This document shows positions 6,015 to 12,137 of a stretch of DNA of 12,137 bases, one piece after another. Under the pieces are notes generated by a model that saw only the letters and a list, made by a program, of their open reading frames with translations, was not told where the DNA came from and did no database searches. Every line of letters starts with the position of its first letter. Positions within the stretch are counted from its first letter, which is position 1. The DNA lies in the NCBI GenBank assembly GCA_945870085.1, contig CAMBQX010000039.1:1-12137 (forward strand). Direction: 5' to 3'. The position numbers and the translations under genes were made by a program. Source of the stretch: Bifidobacterium breve. Lineage in GTDB: Bacteria; Actinomycetota; Actinomycetes; S36-B12.

Positions 6015-6728
6015 ATGTTTTCTCGCTCCCTCAAAGCCAAGCGCTCTCCCGTGCTTAGATGCGCGGTCGCTTTGGGTCTTGCCCTGATGGCTGCCGCCAC
6101 GCTGGCAACCACATCGGCTGTCGCCGGGCAACCCGGGGCGAAAACGTCCACTTTCACGGCCGAGGTCTGGGCCGACAACTGGTTCGCCCTTTACATAAAC
6201 GGCAAGAAGGTCGGCGAGGATTCGGTTCCGATCACCACTGAGCGCTCCTTCAACGCAGAGAAAATAACTTTTACCGCCAGCTATCCACTCACTATCGGCC
6301 TCATGGCCAAGGACTACACCGAAAATGCTTCGGGGCTCGAGTACATCGGTACAGACCGCCAACAAATAGGTGACGGCGGCATCATCGCGCAGGTTCGCGA
6401 TAACAAAACCGGAAAAGTCATCACGGTGACGAACGCTGCCTGGCAGGCTCTCGTATTAAGCAAGGCGCCGTTGAATCCTTCGTGCGTAACCTCGAGCAAC
6501 CCCACCGTCGATTGCAAATCATCAACTATCGCGGCACCGGCCAATTGGTCAAAGTCCGGGGCTTCGACCACGGGCTGGACGAACGCGTCGGTCTACACCC
6601 CCGCCCAGGTAGGGGTTAAGGAAGGCTACGCATTGATCACCTGGAATCCAGCCGCCAAACTCATCTGGGGCAGCAACCTCGAACTCGATAACACCGTGCT
6701 GCTGCGCACCAATATAAAGGCGCCGTAA
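6015..6728 (+). CDS. Secreted protein with predicted jelly-roll domain, function unknown
   Basis: A 237-residue exported protein, third gene of the PEBP-YHYH operon, starting one base after the previous stop. ATG 6015 is preceded by GAAAGG at suitable spacing. The signal peptide has a basic n-region (R-S-L-K-A-K-R), a hydrophobic core at about 15-31 and a probable cleavage at A-V-A near 35-37. The mature part contains A-D-N-W-F-A-L-Y-I-N-G-K-K-V-G near 53-67 and a C-terminal G-S-N-L-E-L-D-N-T-V-L-L-R near 219-231. This resembles the galactose-binding-like/PA14-like jelly-roll pattern of a strand pair around a substrate-exposed N-G turn. Cys157 and Cys167 could form a disulfide in a loop. The fold is an inference from the motif; binding to a surface glycan or to its operon partners is possible. 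I do not recognise a named family. Confidence 0.8.
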   Translation: MFSRSLKAKRSPVLRCAVALGLALMAAATLATTSAVAGQPGAKTSTFTAEVWADNWFALYINGKKVGEDSVPITTERSFNAEKITFTASYPLTIGLMAKDYTENASGLEYIGTDRQQIGDGGIIAQVRDNKTGKVITVTNAAWQALVLSKAPLNPSCVTSSNPTVDCKSSTIAAPANWSKSGASTTGWTNASVYTPAQVGVKEGYALITWNPAAKLIWGSNLELDNTVLLRTNIKAP

Positions 6729-6736
6729 CTCACCAA

Positions 6737-6775
6737 GCCAGAGGAATCACAGATCAGGCTGGCGCTGAAGTTTTT
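6737..6775 (+). terminator. Weak candidate terminator after the exported-protein operon
   Basis: GCCAG (6737-6741) and CTGGC (6759-6763) can form a 5-bp stem with a 17-base loop. A run of five T (6771-6775) follows seven bases later. The stem is short and the T-run is distant, so this is only a weak fit, but it is the best candidate between the operon and the next gene. Confidence 0.25.
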
Positions 6776-6856
6776 CGAATTGTATGGATCTGAACCGGTA
6801 TCCCCTACTAGGCTGACGCCTTTGACGGCCCAATCTCTTTTTGCGGCCCGCTGGCT

Positions 6857-6866
6857 ATTCGCGAAT
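6857..6866. promoter_or_regulatory. Palindrome ATTCGCGAAT in front of the YbfB-like gene
   Basis: A perfect 10-bp palindrome directly upstream of the GGAG SD and TTG start of the YbfB-like transporter. Its 8-bp core TTCGCGAA recurs twice elsewhere in the window, both times in non-coding DNA upstream of the secreted PknH-like gene (10992-10999 and 11114-11121). The position would suit an operator that blocks transcription or translation start. Confidence 0.3.
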
Positions 6867-6874
6867 GGAGAAAG

Positions 6875-8077
6875 TTGAGCAATTCACTCCTTACCACCGA
6901 ACGTAAGTGGACCTTTGCCGCTATGGGTTCAAGCCTCATTGGAATTGGGCTCGCACGGTTGGCGTTCGACCCTTTGCAAGCCGCACTCGTCGAATCAGGA
7001 TGGTTCACTGACGGGGCCGCCGCCTACCTAGCAGATGCAAACCTCATCGGTTATGTGCTCGGTGCTCTGGTCGCAAAATGGCTCGCTCAGCGAATTCCAA
7101 CAATCATGCTCCTGCGAATAATGATGATCGCCGTATCACTTTCATTCTTGCTTTGCTTTAGCGAATCGATGCCATTCTTCTGGTTCTTCTTTTGGCGACT
7201 AATTTCTGGGATCGCTGGCGGCGTCATCATGGTGCTCGCCTCACCAACGGTCCTTGCTTACGTCGCACCAGAGCGGCGAGGTGTCATCGGCCAGATGTCC
7301 CTATACGGCCTTGCAATTGGCGTCCTCGTTGCCGGCACCTTAGTACCACTGCTACTAACACAAGGACCAACGACGGTGTGGTTGGGAGTCGGCTTTATCT
7401 GCCTAGCCATCACCGCACTGACTTGGCGGCTATGGCCACCATCACCCAAGGCACCGGACGTAAAACCTGCTAAAACCAAAGCGCCACGCTCCGCTTACCG
7501 CCTCTGGCTCGAATACGGCCTCGTTGCTGTAGGTGTGGTGACACACATGGTTTTTCTCGTTCCATACCTTGAACAAAATTTGCAAATGTCCTCCGGGGTG
7601 GCATCCCAGTTCTTTTTGGTCTATGCAGCCGGTGCACTAACCGGGCCATTCTTGTTTGCGTATCTCGCTAACCGCCTTGGGATCCACAGAACGCAACGCA
7701 TCGCTATGCCCATCTTGTTAGCGGCCAATGCCGCAATGTTTCTGCTGTCGTTTTCGTACTTCGGAGTCGGCCTCTCATGTTTCCTCGCGGGGCTTTGCTT
7801 GCCCGGAATTATTTCGATCTTTTTGGGTCTATCACAGGAGTTAGCCCAAGGTGACCCCCTTAAGCACAGAGCAATCTGGGGAACGGCCACCGTGGTCTTT
7901 GCGGTAACGCAAGCAGGCGTGGGCTACGTAACAGCTTTCATGCTCACCAACTTCGGTGTCGCCTACAAAGAACTCTTCGCGGCCGCGACCGTCTCGGTGG
8001 TTCTCGCTATCGTGATCGATTTGCTCCCGCGGAAACAACACCGCAAGGATTTGGAGCCGGTGCGAGAGGATGCCTAA
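6875..8077 (+). CDS. MFS transporter, YbfB/YjiJ family
   Basis: A 400-residue integral membrane protein of the major facilitator superfamily with about twelve hydrophobic segments. The N-terminus shows the YbfB/YjiJ hallmark G-I-G-L-A-R-L-A-F-D-P-L near 23-34, followed by A-N-L-I-G-Y-V-L-G-A-L at 55-65 and the F-F-F-W-R-L-I-S-G-I-A-G-G segment. Substrates of this family are mostly unknown. The start is TTG 6875 with GGAG four bases upstream. The only later in-frame ATG in the first helix (6923) would delete part of the conserved N-terminal segment. The chain ends in a basic tail (R-K-Q-H-R-K) expected on the cytoplasmic side. Its TAA stop is immediately followed by the GTG of the second transporter, so the two are co-transcribed. 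They are not similar in sequence and look like separate transporters rather than two halves of one. Confidence 0.85.
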   Translation: MSNSLLTTERKWTFAAMGSSLIGIGLARLAFDPLQAALVESGWFTDGAAAYLADANLIGYVLGALVAKWLAQRIPTIMLLRIMMIAVSLSFLLCFSESMPFFWFFFWRLISGIAGGVIMVLASPTVLAYVAPERRGVIGQMSLYGLAIGVLVAGTLVPLLLTQGPTTVWLGVGFICLAITALTWRLWPPSPKAPDVKPAKTKAPRSAYRLWLEYGLVAVGVVTHMVFLVPYLEQNLQMSSGVASQFFLVYAAGALTGPFLFAYLANRLGIHRTQRIAMPILLAANAAMFLLSFSYFGVGLSCFLAGLCLPGIISIFLGLSQELAQGDPLKHRAIWGTATVVFAVTQAGVGYVTAFMLTNFGVAYKELFAAATVSVVLAIVIDLLPRKQHRKDLEPVREDA

Positions 8078-9334
8078 GTGCCCACCGAAGATCGCGACAT
8101 AAGACAGGGCGCTGATCTACCAATTAACACTTGGTTCACTCCGGGGGTTCGCGGGATCGGCTCGGCATCATTCTTGTCAGACCTCGGCCACGAAATTCCG
8201 ACCTCACTACTTCCTTCGCTCCTCACTGTGACTCTCGGAGCACCCGCCGCCGCGCTCGGTCTAGTAGAAGGCATCGCCGATGCCCTGAGCGGTGCTGCGA
8301 AATTTGCCGGCGGGCCACTTGGTGATGATCCGAGCCGCAGGCGCACCACCGCCGTCGCCGGCTACACCATTACTGCCGTTTTGTCCGCGGCCATCGGTGG
8401 TGCCACTTCGGTCGCGCAGGTTGCCACACTTCGTGCCGGGGCGTGGGCCGCCCGCGGGATTCGCGGCCCATCTAGAAATGCACTACTCGCCGACGTCGTC
8501 CACCCGAGTGCCTACGGCCGCGCCTTCGGATTCGAACGAGCAATGGATAACGCCGGCGCCGTCGGTGGCCCACTGCTCGCACTGCTATTAGTCGCTTGGG
8601 TGGGCACCCGGTGGGCCATCACCTTGAGCGTCATCCCTGGACTACTTGCGGTGGTCGCGATCCTTTACGCAATCCGCAAAGCGCCAAAACTGGCCGACCG
8701 ACCTCGACGAAAATTACGCTTCCAGGTACGGCCGGTACTCAAAGGTCGACTCGGTCGACTGATGGTCGGGGTCACGTTCTTCGAAGTCGGCAATGTCGCA
8801 GCCACCTTGCTCATCTTGCGAGCCACCGAACAACTCACCGCCGATCTTGGGCTTGATCGCGCCACGATGCTTGCACTCCTCTTATATGCCGGCTACAACC
8901 TGACAGCCACGCTCGCATCATTTCCGGCCGGCCGCCTATCGGATCGGTTGGGCAAGGGTGGGCCCCAACGGGTGCTACTCATGGGGGTGGCGATGTTCGC
9001 TTTCGCCTATCTAGGGTTCGCGACCAACACCACCAACATCTGGTTCTTATTGGCGCCCTTCCTGCTCGCGGGTATAGCCATCGGATTTGTCGAAACCGCC
9101 GAGCATGCTGCTGTCGCGGCAGAGGCCCCCGATGAGATCCGCGGGTCAGCGTTCGGGCTACTCGCCGCTATCCAATCCTTTGGCAACCTCGTCGCCTCCG
9201 CGATCGCCGGCCTCATCTGGACTCTCGTGTCACCGACCGCCGCGTTCTGCTATCTCGTAGCGTGGATGATTGCTGCGGCGGTTGCAATTGCTTTAGCTCA
9301 CCGGCTCAGCAATCCAGCCCTTCACGGGGCGTGA
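8078..9334 (+). CDS. MFS transporter, MJ1317-like
   Basis: A 418-residue major facilitator with about twelve transmembrane segments. Motif-A-like loops occur in both halves: G-P-L-G-D-D-P-S-R-R-R at 79-89 and F-P-A-G-R-L-S-D-R-L-G at 282-292. The segments S-D-L-G-H-E-I-P-T-S-L-L-P (34-46), G-L-V-E-G-I-A-D-A-L-S-G (61-72), A-R-G-I-R-G-P-S-R-N-A-L-L-A-D (125-139) and G-R-A-F-G-F-E-R-A-M-D-N-A-G (147-160) match the MFS branch that includes MJ1317-like permeases. The substrate is not predictable. GTG 8078 directly follows the stop of the preceding transporter, with GAGAGGA seven bases upstream, which makes the start firm. The 3' end overlaps the convergent membrane-protein gene by 42 bases. The first 29 codons are nearly duplicated at 10013-10091, evidence of a lost paralogue. 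Confidence 0.85.
   Translation: MPTEDRDIRQGADLPINTWFTPGVRGIGSASFLSDLGHEIPTSLLPSLLTVTLGAPAAALGLVEGIADALSGAAKFAGGPLGDDPSRRRTTAVAGYTITAVLSAAIGGATSVAQVATLRAGAWAARGIRGPSRNALLADVVHPSAYGRAFGFERAMDNAGAVGGPLLALLLVAWVGTRWAITLSVIPGLLAVVAILYAIRKAPKLADRPRRKLRFQVRPVLKGRLGRLMVGVTFFEVGNVAATLLILRATEQLTADLGLDRATMLALLLYAGYNLTATLASFPAGRLSDRLGKGGPQRVLLMGVAMFAFAYLGFATNTTNIWFLLAPFLLAGIAIGFVETAEHAAVAAEAPDEIRGSAFGLLAAIQSFGNLVASAIAGLIWTLVSPTAAFCYLVAWMIAAAVAIALAHRLSNPALHGA
8086..8164 (+). repeat. Source copy of a 79-bp duplicated segment (5' end of the MFS gene)
   Basis: Codons 4-29 of the second MFS gene. The segment matches 10013-10091 in the same orientation at 73 of 79 positions, with no gaps, including an uninterrupted run of 35 identical bases. 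Confidence 0.95.
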
Positions 9335-9778
9335 CCACAGCAGTAGGGCTCCTACGAGCGCGGCGCCCTGAACCATTATCATGAATAGGACAGTGTCTTC
9401 CTGAATGGCCGATGCCGTGCCTTCGGAGAGGAGCGGGATAAAAGACCCGATGAAGGCGATAAGTGCCGTGATGGTCAGGGTTAGTCGTACGCCCGGACGA
9501 AGGGCCCCCTGCCATAGAAGGATGCCGAGAAGGATGAAGACCGCTGCAACGACGGCGAAGACTGACGTGGCGAGCGCCATCCACTCGTGAACATCAACGC
9601 TCGATGCCGACTCGAGCCCCGAAACGGCATGATACTCACGCAACCGGGGATCGATAGCTGCAAAGTCGCCTGAGTAAGCGATCTGAATCAAGGCATTTGA
9701 GGCGTACGCGATTCCCGCAACGATGGCGCTGCAGGCGGAGAACGCTACCTGCCATGGTGCCTTTGCAATGCTCGACAT
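9293..9778 (-). CDS. Four-helix integral membrane protein, function unknown
   Basis: A 161-residue membrane protein that I do not recognise. Four hydrophobic segments are visible at about 10-32, 66-89, 97-117 and 128-148, with a long first extracytoplasmic loop (about 33-65) rich in acidic and polar residues and a short Arg-containing cytoplasmic link near 93-98. ATG 9778 is preceded by GGAGAGG with an eight-base spacer, the strongest SD in the window, so the start is firm. Length and four-helix layout recall small DUF-type membrane proteins and DoxX-like folds, but no defining motif is present. It is transcribed alone, convergent with the MFS pair, and its last 14 codons lie antisense to the MFS C-terminus. 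Confidence 0.75.
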   Translation of the reverse strand: MSSIAKAPWQVAFSACSAIVAGIAYASNALIQIAYSGDFAAIDPRLREYHAVSGLESASSVDVHEWMALATSVFAVVAAVFILLGILLWQGALRPGVRLTLTITALIAFIGSFIPLLSEGTASAIQEDTVLFMIMVQGAALVGALLLWSRPVKGWIAEPVS

Positions 9779-9807
9779 TTGTTATACCTCTCCAATAGTC
9801 GGAAGCA

Positions 9808-9984
9808 GTGGCCCCGGAGTTGAATCGCAACACCAATCCAAACGAATCGGTGGAAGAAGCCCAAGCATATCCGCACTCGCCGCCTAACTTGCGGATCTTG
9901 GAGGTGCTAGGCAACAGTGATTTCGTCAGGTCTGTGGACGGTTTTCGATCGGTCCTTATCTTCTTCAGCAAGGTGAGCAAGTAG
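9808..9984 (+). other. Small open frame of uncertain status (58 aa)
   Basis: From GTG 9808 the frame encodes a polar N-terminal half (Glu/Asn-rich) and a more hydrophobic end (L-R-I-L-E-V-L-G, then S-V-L-I-F-F-S-K-V-S-K). Third positions are GC-rich, as in real genes here. GGAAG lies only two bases before the start, too close for a good SD. It stops nine bases before the MFS remnant begins. It could be a small gene, the end of another decayed gene, or chance. Confidence 0.15.
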
Positions 9985-9992
9985 GCAAACGC

Positions 9993-10103
9993 GTGGCCGT
10001 GATTCTCTCCGTCGAAGATCTCAACATAGGTCAGGGCGCTGATCTGCCAATTAACACTTGGTTCACTCCGGGGGTTCGCGGCATCGGCTCGACGAGCAAT
10101 TGA
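9993..10103 (+). pseudogene. Remnant of a paralogue of the MJ1317-like MFS transporter
   Basis: From GTG 9993 the frame reads through seven unrelated codons and then 26 codons matching the start of the second MFS gene, ending at TGA 10101-10103. The 20-residue stretch from Q-G-A-D to G-I-G-S (10032-10091) is identical in protein. The only two base differences there are synonymous (CTA/CTG, GGG/GGC), while the outer codons differ in amino acid. After 10091 homology breaks. A loose resemblance (A-ATT, TCAC, ACTTCCT) to the MFS gene near 8192-8215 hints at an internal deletion. The other 380 or so residues of the transporter are gone, so it cannot be functional. Confidence 0.75.
10013..10091 (+). 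repeat. Second copy of the 79-bp MFS 5'-end segment
   Basis: Direct repeat of 8086-8164: 73 of 79 bases identical, no gaps, with 35 identical bases at 10047-10081. The two copies are 1927 bp apart. Confidence 0.95.
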
Positions 10104-10167
10104 AGTCACACTTCCTGAAAAAAACAACCACTGAACTTTGGGGCGCCGTTACGGGACCCTTGGCCCT

Positions 10168-10884
10168 TTAACTTGCCCAGGTGGTCACCATTCGGTTAGC
10201 GACCTGTTCGAGCGCCTTTTTTTGAGCAGGTGTCAGATCCACAGCAGTCTGCGTTGAAGCCTGAGTTGAAATAATGACGTCATTTAACAGAGTGAAAATT
10301 GTAAAGGTGTCACTTAAATAGGAATCTGGATTTCCCACAGCAGCATTATTAACGTTCTGGTTGGTGTAGACCGACTCGACGCCAGCCACCGTGACCGCAG
10401 GAGTTTTCCCTGATGTAACAGCTGTTGTGTATAGAAATGAAGTGCCATTTCCGTCAGTGGATGTACCCGAGTAACTTCCATCGCACTTTTTGAGGTCCTT
10501 GCCGACTTTGGCAAATGCTTTTTCGGCTGCAGTATTACTGCGGTATTGATCAACGTTAATGTACAGATCAACGTTCTTATTTATTTCGTTATATGACACA
10601 TTCGCATTGAGAACAGATGGCGCGAGATTAAAGCTATTAGGGATCGAGCCGTCGTCGGGCCCCGGGCTAGCACATAAAAAAGATCCCTCACCCATCAAAT
10701 CTCCAATTGCAATGGTCGCCCCAGGCTTCGATGCAAATTCCTTGGGCAGATCCTTTGCGTTCAGAAAATGTGATGCAGCGAAGCCGAATGCGGCTTTGTC
10801 ATAAGCCTGCGCAACGCTTGTTGTCACGGCCATGGATCCAAGTGCGAGTGCACTAACAGCTAGACCTGCTGAAAGTCTCTTCAT
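10168..10884 (-). CDS. Secreted protein resembling a PknH-type extracellular sensor domain
   Basis: A 238-residue exported protein. The signal peptide is clear (M-K-R, hydrophobic core at about 5-22, A-Q-A cleavage at 25-27). The mature chain has one alpha/beta domain: S-F-L-C near 68-71, V-D-L-Y-I-N-V-D-Q-Y near 105-114, A-E-K-A-F-A-K-V-G-K-D-L-K-K-C-D near 120-135 and a C-terminal helix L-T-P-A-Q-K-K-A-L-E-Q-V-A-N-R-M. The pattern of two cysteines (71 and 134), with an 'x-A-x-x-A-F-x-K-x-x-x-x-L-x-x-C' helix after a V-x-x-Y/F strand, resembles the PknH-like extracellular domain of actinobacteria. This is inferred from pattern only, and no kinase is attached. ATG 10884 has AAGGA close upstream. 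Base composition is AT-richer than its neighbours: 10261-10320 has 18 G/C in 60. The transcript probably starts in the AT-rich 330-bp region to its right. Confidence 0.75.
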   Translation of the reverse strand: MKRLSAGLAVSALALGSMAVTTSVAQAYDKAAFGFAASHFLNAKDLPKEFASKPGATIAIGDLMGEGSFLCASPGPDDGSIPNSFNLAPSVLNANVSYNEINKNVDLYINVDQYRSNTAAEKAFAKVGKDLKKCDGSYSGTSTDGNGTSFLYTTAVTSGKTPAVTVAGVESVYTNQNVNNAAVGNPDSYLSDTFTIFTLLNDVIISTQASTQTAVDLTPAQKKALEQVANRMVTTWAS

Positions 10885-11214
10885 TATTCCTTATCCCTTC
10901 GACCGATTTTCGTATAAGGCGAGTCTAATAAGAATTGTTCACTTAATGGCATATTTCCATCAAAATAGGAACCTCTTGTATTAAGGCGTCTTTCGCGAAT
11001 TTTAGGGAGATGGGATGCCCCCTGTCCACGCGCCCTGAACCCTGAACTACGCGCAGAAGTGGGCGACACGACCACACCAGGCAACCAGGCTGCATCAAGT
11101 TACATAAAGAATGTTCGCGAAATGTTTGCCGTTCTCAACCCGCAACTACCACCAACTTGATCCGGGCACTGCATTACTGACATCGAAAGTGAAGGGGGCC
11201 TGCCCAGCCCCGCG
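10885..11214. other. 330-bp gene-free region: probable control region of the secreted PknH-like gene
   Basis: The part next to the gene (10885-11000) is AT-rich and should hold its promoter. TATACG (complement of 10908-10913) is a possible -10, but no convincing -35 pairs with it. Two copies of the palindrome TTCGCGAA lie at 10992-10999 and 11114-11121, and an 8-bp inverted repeat, ATCAAGTT/AACTTGAT, at 11094-11101 and 11154-11161. The right end holds two GC-rich hairpins after the hydrolase gene. I see no convincing gene. The minus-strand open frame 10884-11084 has no SD and poor composition. Confidence 0.5.
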
Positions 11215-11227
11215 CTAGCGAAGCGCG
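11195..11227 (-). terminator. Two adjacent GC-rich hairpins at the hydrolase 3' end
   Basis: CGCGCT/AGCGCG (11211-11216 and 11222-11227, five-base loop) covers the hydrolase stop codon. GGGGC/GCCCC (11195-11199 and 11207-11211, seven-base loop) follows directly on the minus strand. No T-tract comes after them, so they may slow polymerase or protect the 3' end rather than terminate as a classic intrinsic site. Confidence 0.35.
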
Positions 11228-12137
11228 ACTGGCCCACCAGGGGAATACGTGCATTGGCGATGTCGGGGTGGCGCTTTGAGCGTGATCAGGTATTCGGTCA
11301 CCGCTTCGTTAACACAATCCGATGGCGTGAAGAGATAATCGACATGCTGGGTGCTTTCGTAGGTGATGGTGCGTGACCCGACGAAAGTGTTCGCCAGGTT
11401 GCGCCCCCACACCCAAGGGGTAGCTGTATCACCGGAGGACAGCACGAACACCGGAGGTGTCTTCAGCGCGATCATGCTGGAGCCACTGGGGATAGCCGGC
11501 GATAAGTCTTCCGGGGGGAGCCCAAAGCACGCAGCATTAAACCCCATGGAATAGGGCCGAGCCGTACCGTAGTTTCGCTCGATAGATTCTGAGGCGGCGG
11601 CGAGCTCCGACGGTGTTACACGATCGTGCAGGTCGGAGCAGTTGACGAACACAAAAACAGCCGCCATTTCCAACGCTTGCTCCTCAAGGAGCACCCGCTG
11701 TGCTTCAGAAATCATTGCGGCTACCTCGAGCCCCTTCGCGCGCTCAGCCGGCTTCGCCGCGGTGATACCCGCGTAGAGGTTGTTGACAAATGCCACCGCG
11801 GTCGGGTACTGGCTCTGCGAGCCCAGGAGTGTCCGAAATTGCTCCGCCCAATCCCACCGGGTCAACTCGGTGCCATCGGGAAAGGCCACCACCTTGCCAT
11901 TTAGATACTCCTCGATCACCGTCATTTTGCGGGCCGCCGCTGGGGCCGCCAAAGCCGGGAACAGTTGCAGGGACACCCAGGCGTTCGATGGAAACGACGT
12001 AGCAAGCCCATATGTTGTCTCGGCCGACGGCAAGCTGCCATCCATGACCACCGCTCGCAACCTATTGGGGAAGGTGCGCGCGTAGGCGTGCCCGATCCGG
12101 GTGCCATAGCTCATGCCCCAGTAGTTCCACGTCGAGT
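11215..12137 (-). CDS. TAP-like alpha/beta hydrolase (peptidase S33-type), N-terminus beyond window
   Basis: The gene starts outside the window; 307 codons remain, including the whole C-terminal TAP-like domain. The nucleophile elbow N-Y-W-G-M-S-Y-G-T-R is at the right edge, with Ser encoded by 12109-12111 in G-M-S-Y-G. The catalytic Asp is in S-S-G-D-T-A-T-P (codon 11428-11430), and the His is in T-Q-H-V-D-Y (codon 11344-11346). The whole triad is therefore visible. The surrounding motifs (V-V-M-D-G after the elbow, V-N-C-S-D, C near the end before Y-L) are those of actinobacterial tripeptidyl-aminopeptidase-like hydrolases such as Streptomyces SlpD/SlpE or mycobacterial CaeA relatives, usually exported or lipid-anchored. 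The paired cysteines agree with an extracytoplasmic location. Substrate (peptide or ester) cannot be told from sequence. In TAP relatives the His usually follows Gly; here it follows Gln. Confidence 0.88.
   Translation of the reverse strand, partial: STWNYWGMSYGTRIGHAYARTFPNRLRAVVMDGSLPSAETTYGLATSFPSNAWVSLQLFPALAAPAAARKMTVIEEYLNGKVVAFPDGTELTRWDWAEQFRTLLGSQSQYPTAVAFVNNLYAGITAAKPAERAKGLEVAAMISEAQRVLLEEQALEMAAVFVFVNCSDLHDRVTPSELAAASESIERNYGTARPYSMGFNAACFGLPPEDLSPAIPSGSSMIALKTPPVFVLSSGDTATPWVWGRNLANTFVGSRTITYESTQHVDYLFTPSDCVNEAVTEYLITLKAPPRHRQCTYSPGGPVALR

Larger units (their letters stand above)
9779..10167. other. 389-bp inter-gene region with decayed coding remnants
   Basis: Apart from the SD and leader of the minus-strand membrane gene at its left edge, it has no intact gene. 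It holds a plus-strand open frame 9808-9984 (GTG start, 58 codons, GC-rich third positions, no convincing SD) and the MFS remnant 9993-10103. The minus strand is also open across much of it (from ATG 10127). That frame has no SD, runs into the membrane-protein gene in another frame, and its first part is the antisense of the MFS remnant, so it is probably a shadow. Confidence 0.6.

Noticed and set aside
6875..9334. The two MFS genes as halves of a heterodimeric transporter
   Set aside because: Each has about twelve transmembrane segments, and each shows N-terminal MFS features. They belong to different MFS branches.
8086..10091. The 79-bp direct repeats as ends of a mobile element
   Set aside because: The segment is codon-aligned MFS coding sequence with synonymous differences, and no transposase, recombinase or terminal inverted repeats lie between the copies.
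9636..10127. Minus-strand open frame of 163 codons
   Set aside because: It begins as the antisense of the MFS remnant, ends inside the membrane-protein gene in a different frame, and has no SD at its ATG. Its openness follows from GC-rich third positions shared with the other strand.
10884..11084. Minus-strand 66-codon open frame in the gene-free region
   Set aside because: No SD, Arg/Ser/Gly-rich translation without structure, and it occupies the likely promoter of the secreted gene.
11094..11161. Inverted repeat ATCAAGTT/AACTTGAT with a 52-base interval
   Set aside because: Only eight pairs with a long spacer and no extension. It could easily be chance, so it is not called as a separate element.

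Overview
The window looks like a chromosomal stretch of an actinobacterium, probably an environmental one. The evidence is moderately high GC with GC-rich third codon positions, frequent GTG/TTG starts, several genes without a visible Shine-Dalgarno (SD) that fit leaderless transcription, a secreted protein resembling the extracellular domain of actinobacterial PknH, and a TAP-like alpha/beta hydrolase. The exact lineage cannot be named. There are no rRNA, tRNA, CRISPR, phage or transposase features.

Layout. (1) 1-664: the last codons of an upstream gene, probably soxA, overlapping a sarcosine oxidase gamma-subunit gene (soxG-like). (2) 783-2261: a stand-alone trehalose-6-phosphate synthase (otsA) with an unconserved C-terminal tail. 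A GC-rich stretch after it has a possible small antisense membrane ORF. (3) 2480-2992: a secreted beta-rich protein of unknown function behind a candidate leaderless promoter. It converges on (4) 3041-4318, minus strand: a GNAT acetyltransferase fused to an AAA+ ATPase, with a strong hairpin in its leader and another at its 3' end. (5) 4477-6728: a compact three-gene operon of exported proteins: a PEBP/YbhB-like protein (Sec), a Tat-exported YHYH-domain protein with a His-rich N-terminus, and a Sec-exported predicted jelly-roll protein. (6) 6875-9334: two unrelated major facilitator superfamily (MFS) transporters, YbfB/YjiJ-like then MJ1317-like, joined stop-to-start. (7) 9293-9778, minus strand: a four-helix membrane protein whose 3' end overlaps that of the second MFS gene. 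(8) 9779-10167: a scar region carrying a 79-bp near-copy of the 5' end of the second MFS gene, the remnant of a lost paralogue. (9) 10168-10884, minus strand: an AT-richer secreted PknH-sensor-like protein. (10) 11215 to the window edge, minus strand: the C-terminal three quarters or so of a secreted-type TAP-like serine hydrolase.

How the genes may work together. Sarcosine oxidation and trehalose-6-phosphate synthesis both touch compatible-solute metabolism, but they are separate transcription units and a link is only suggestive. The clearest functional unit is the exported trio at 4477-6728. It has overlapping or one-base gene junctions, three signal peptides and two export routes. With the divergent GNAT-AAA+ gene sharing the 158-bp control region, it is the best candidate here for a system that is not well described. 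I found no complete novel defence or mobile system.
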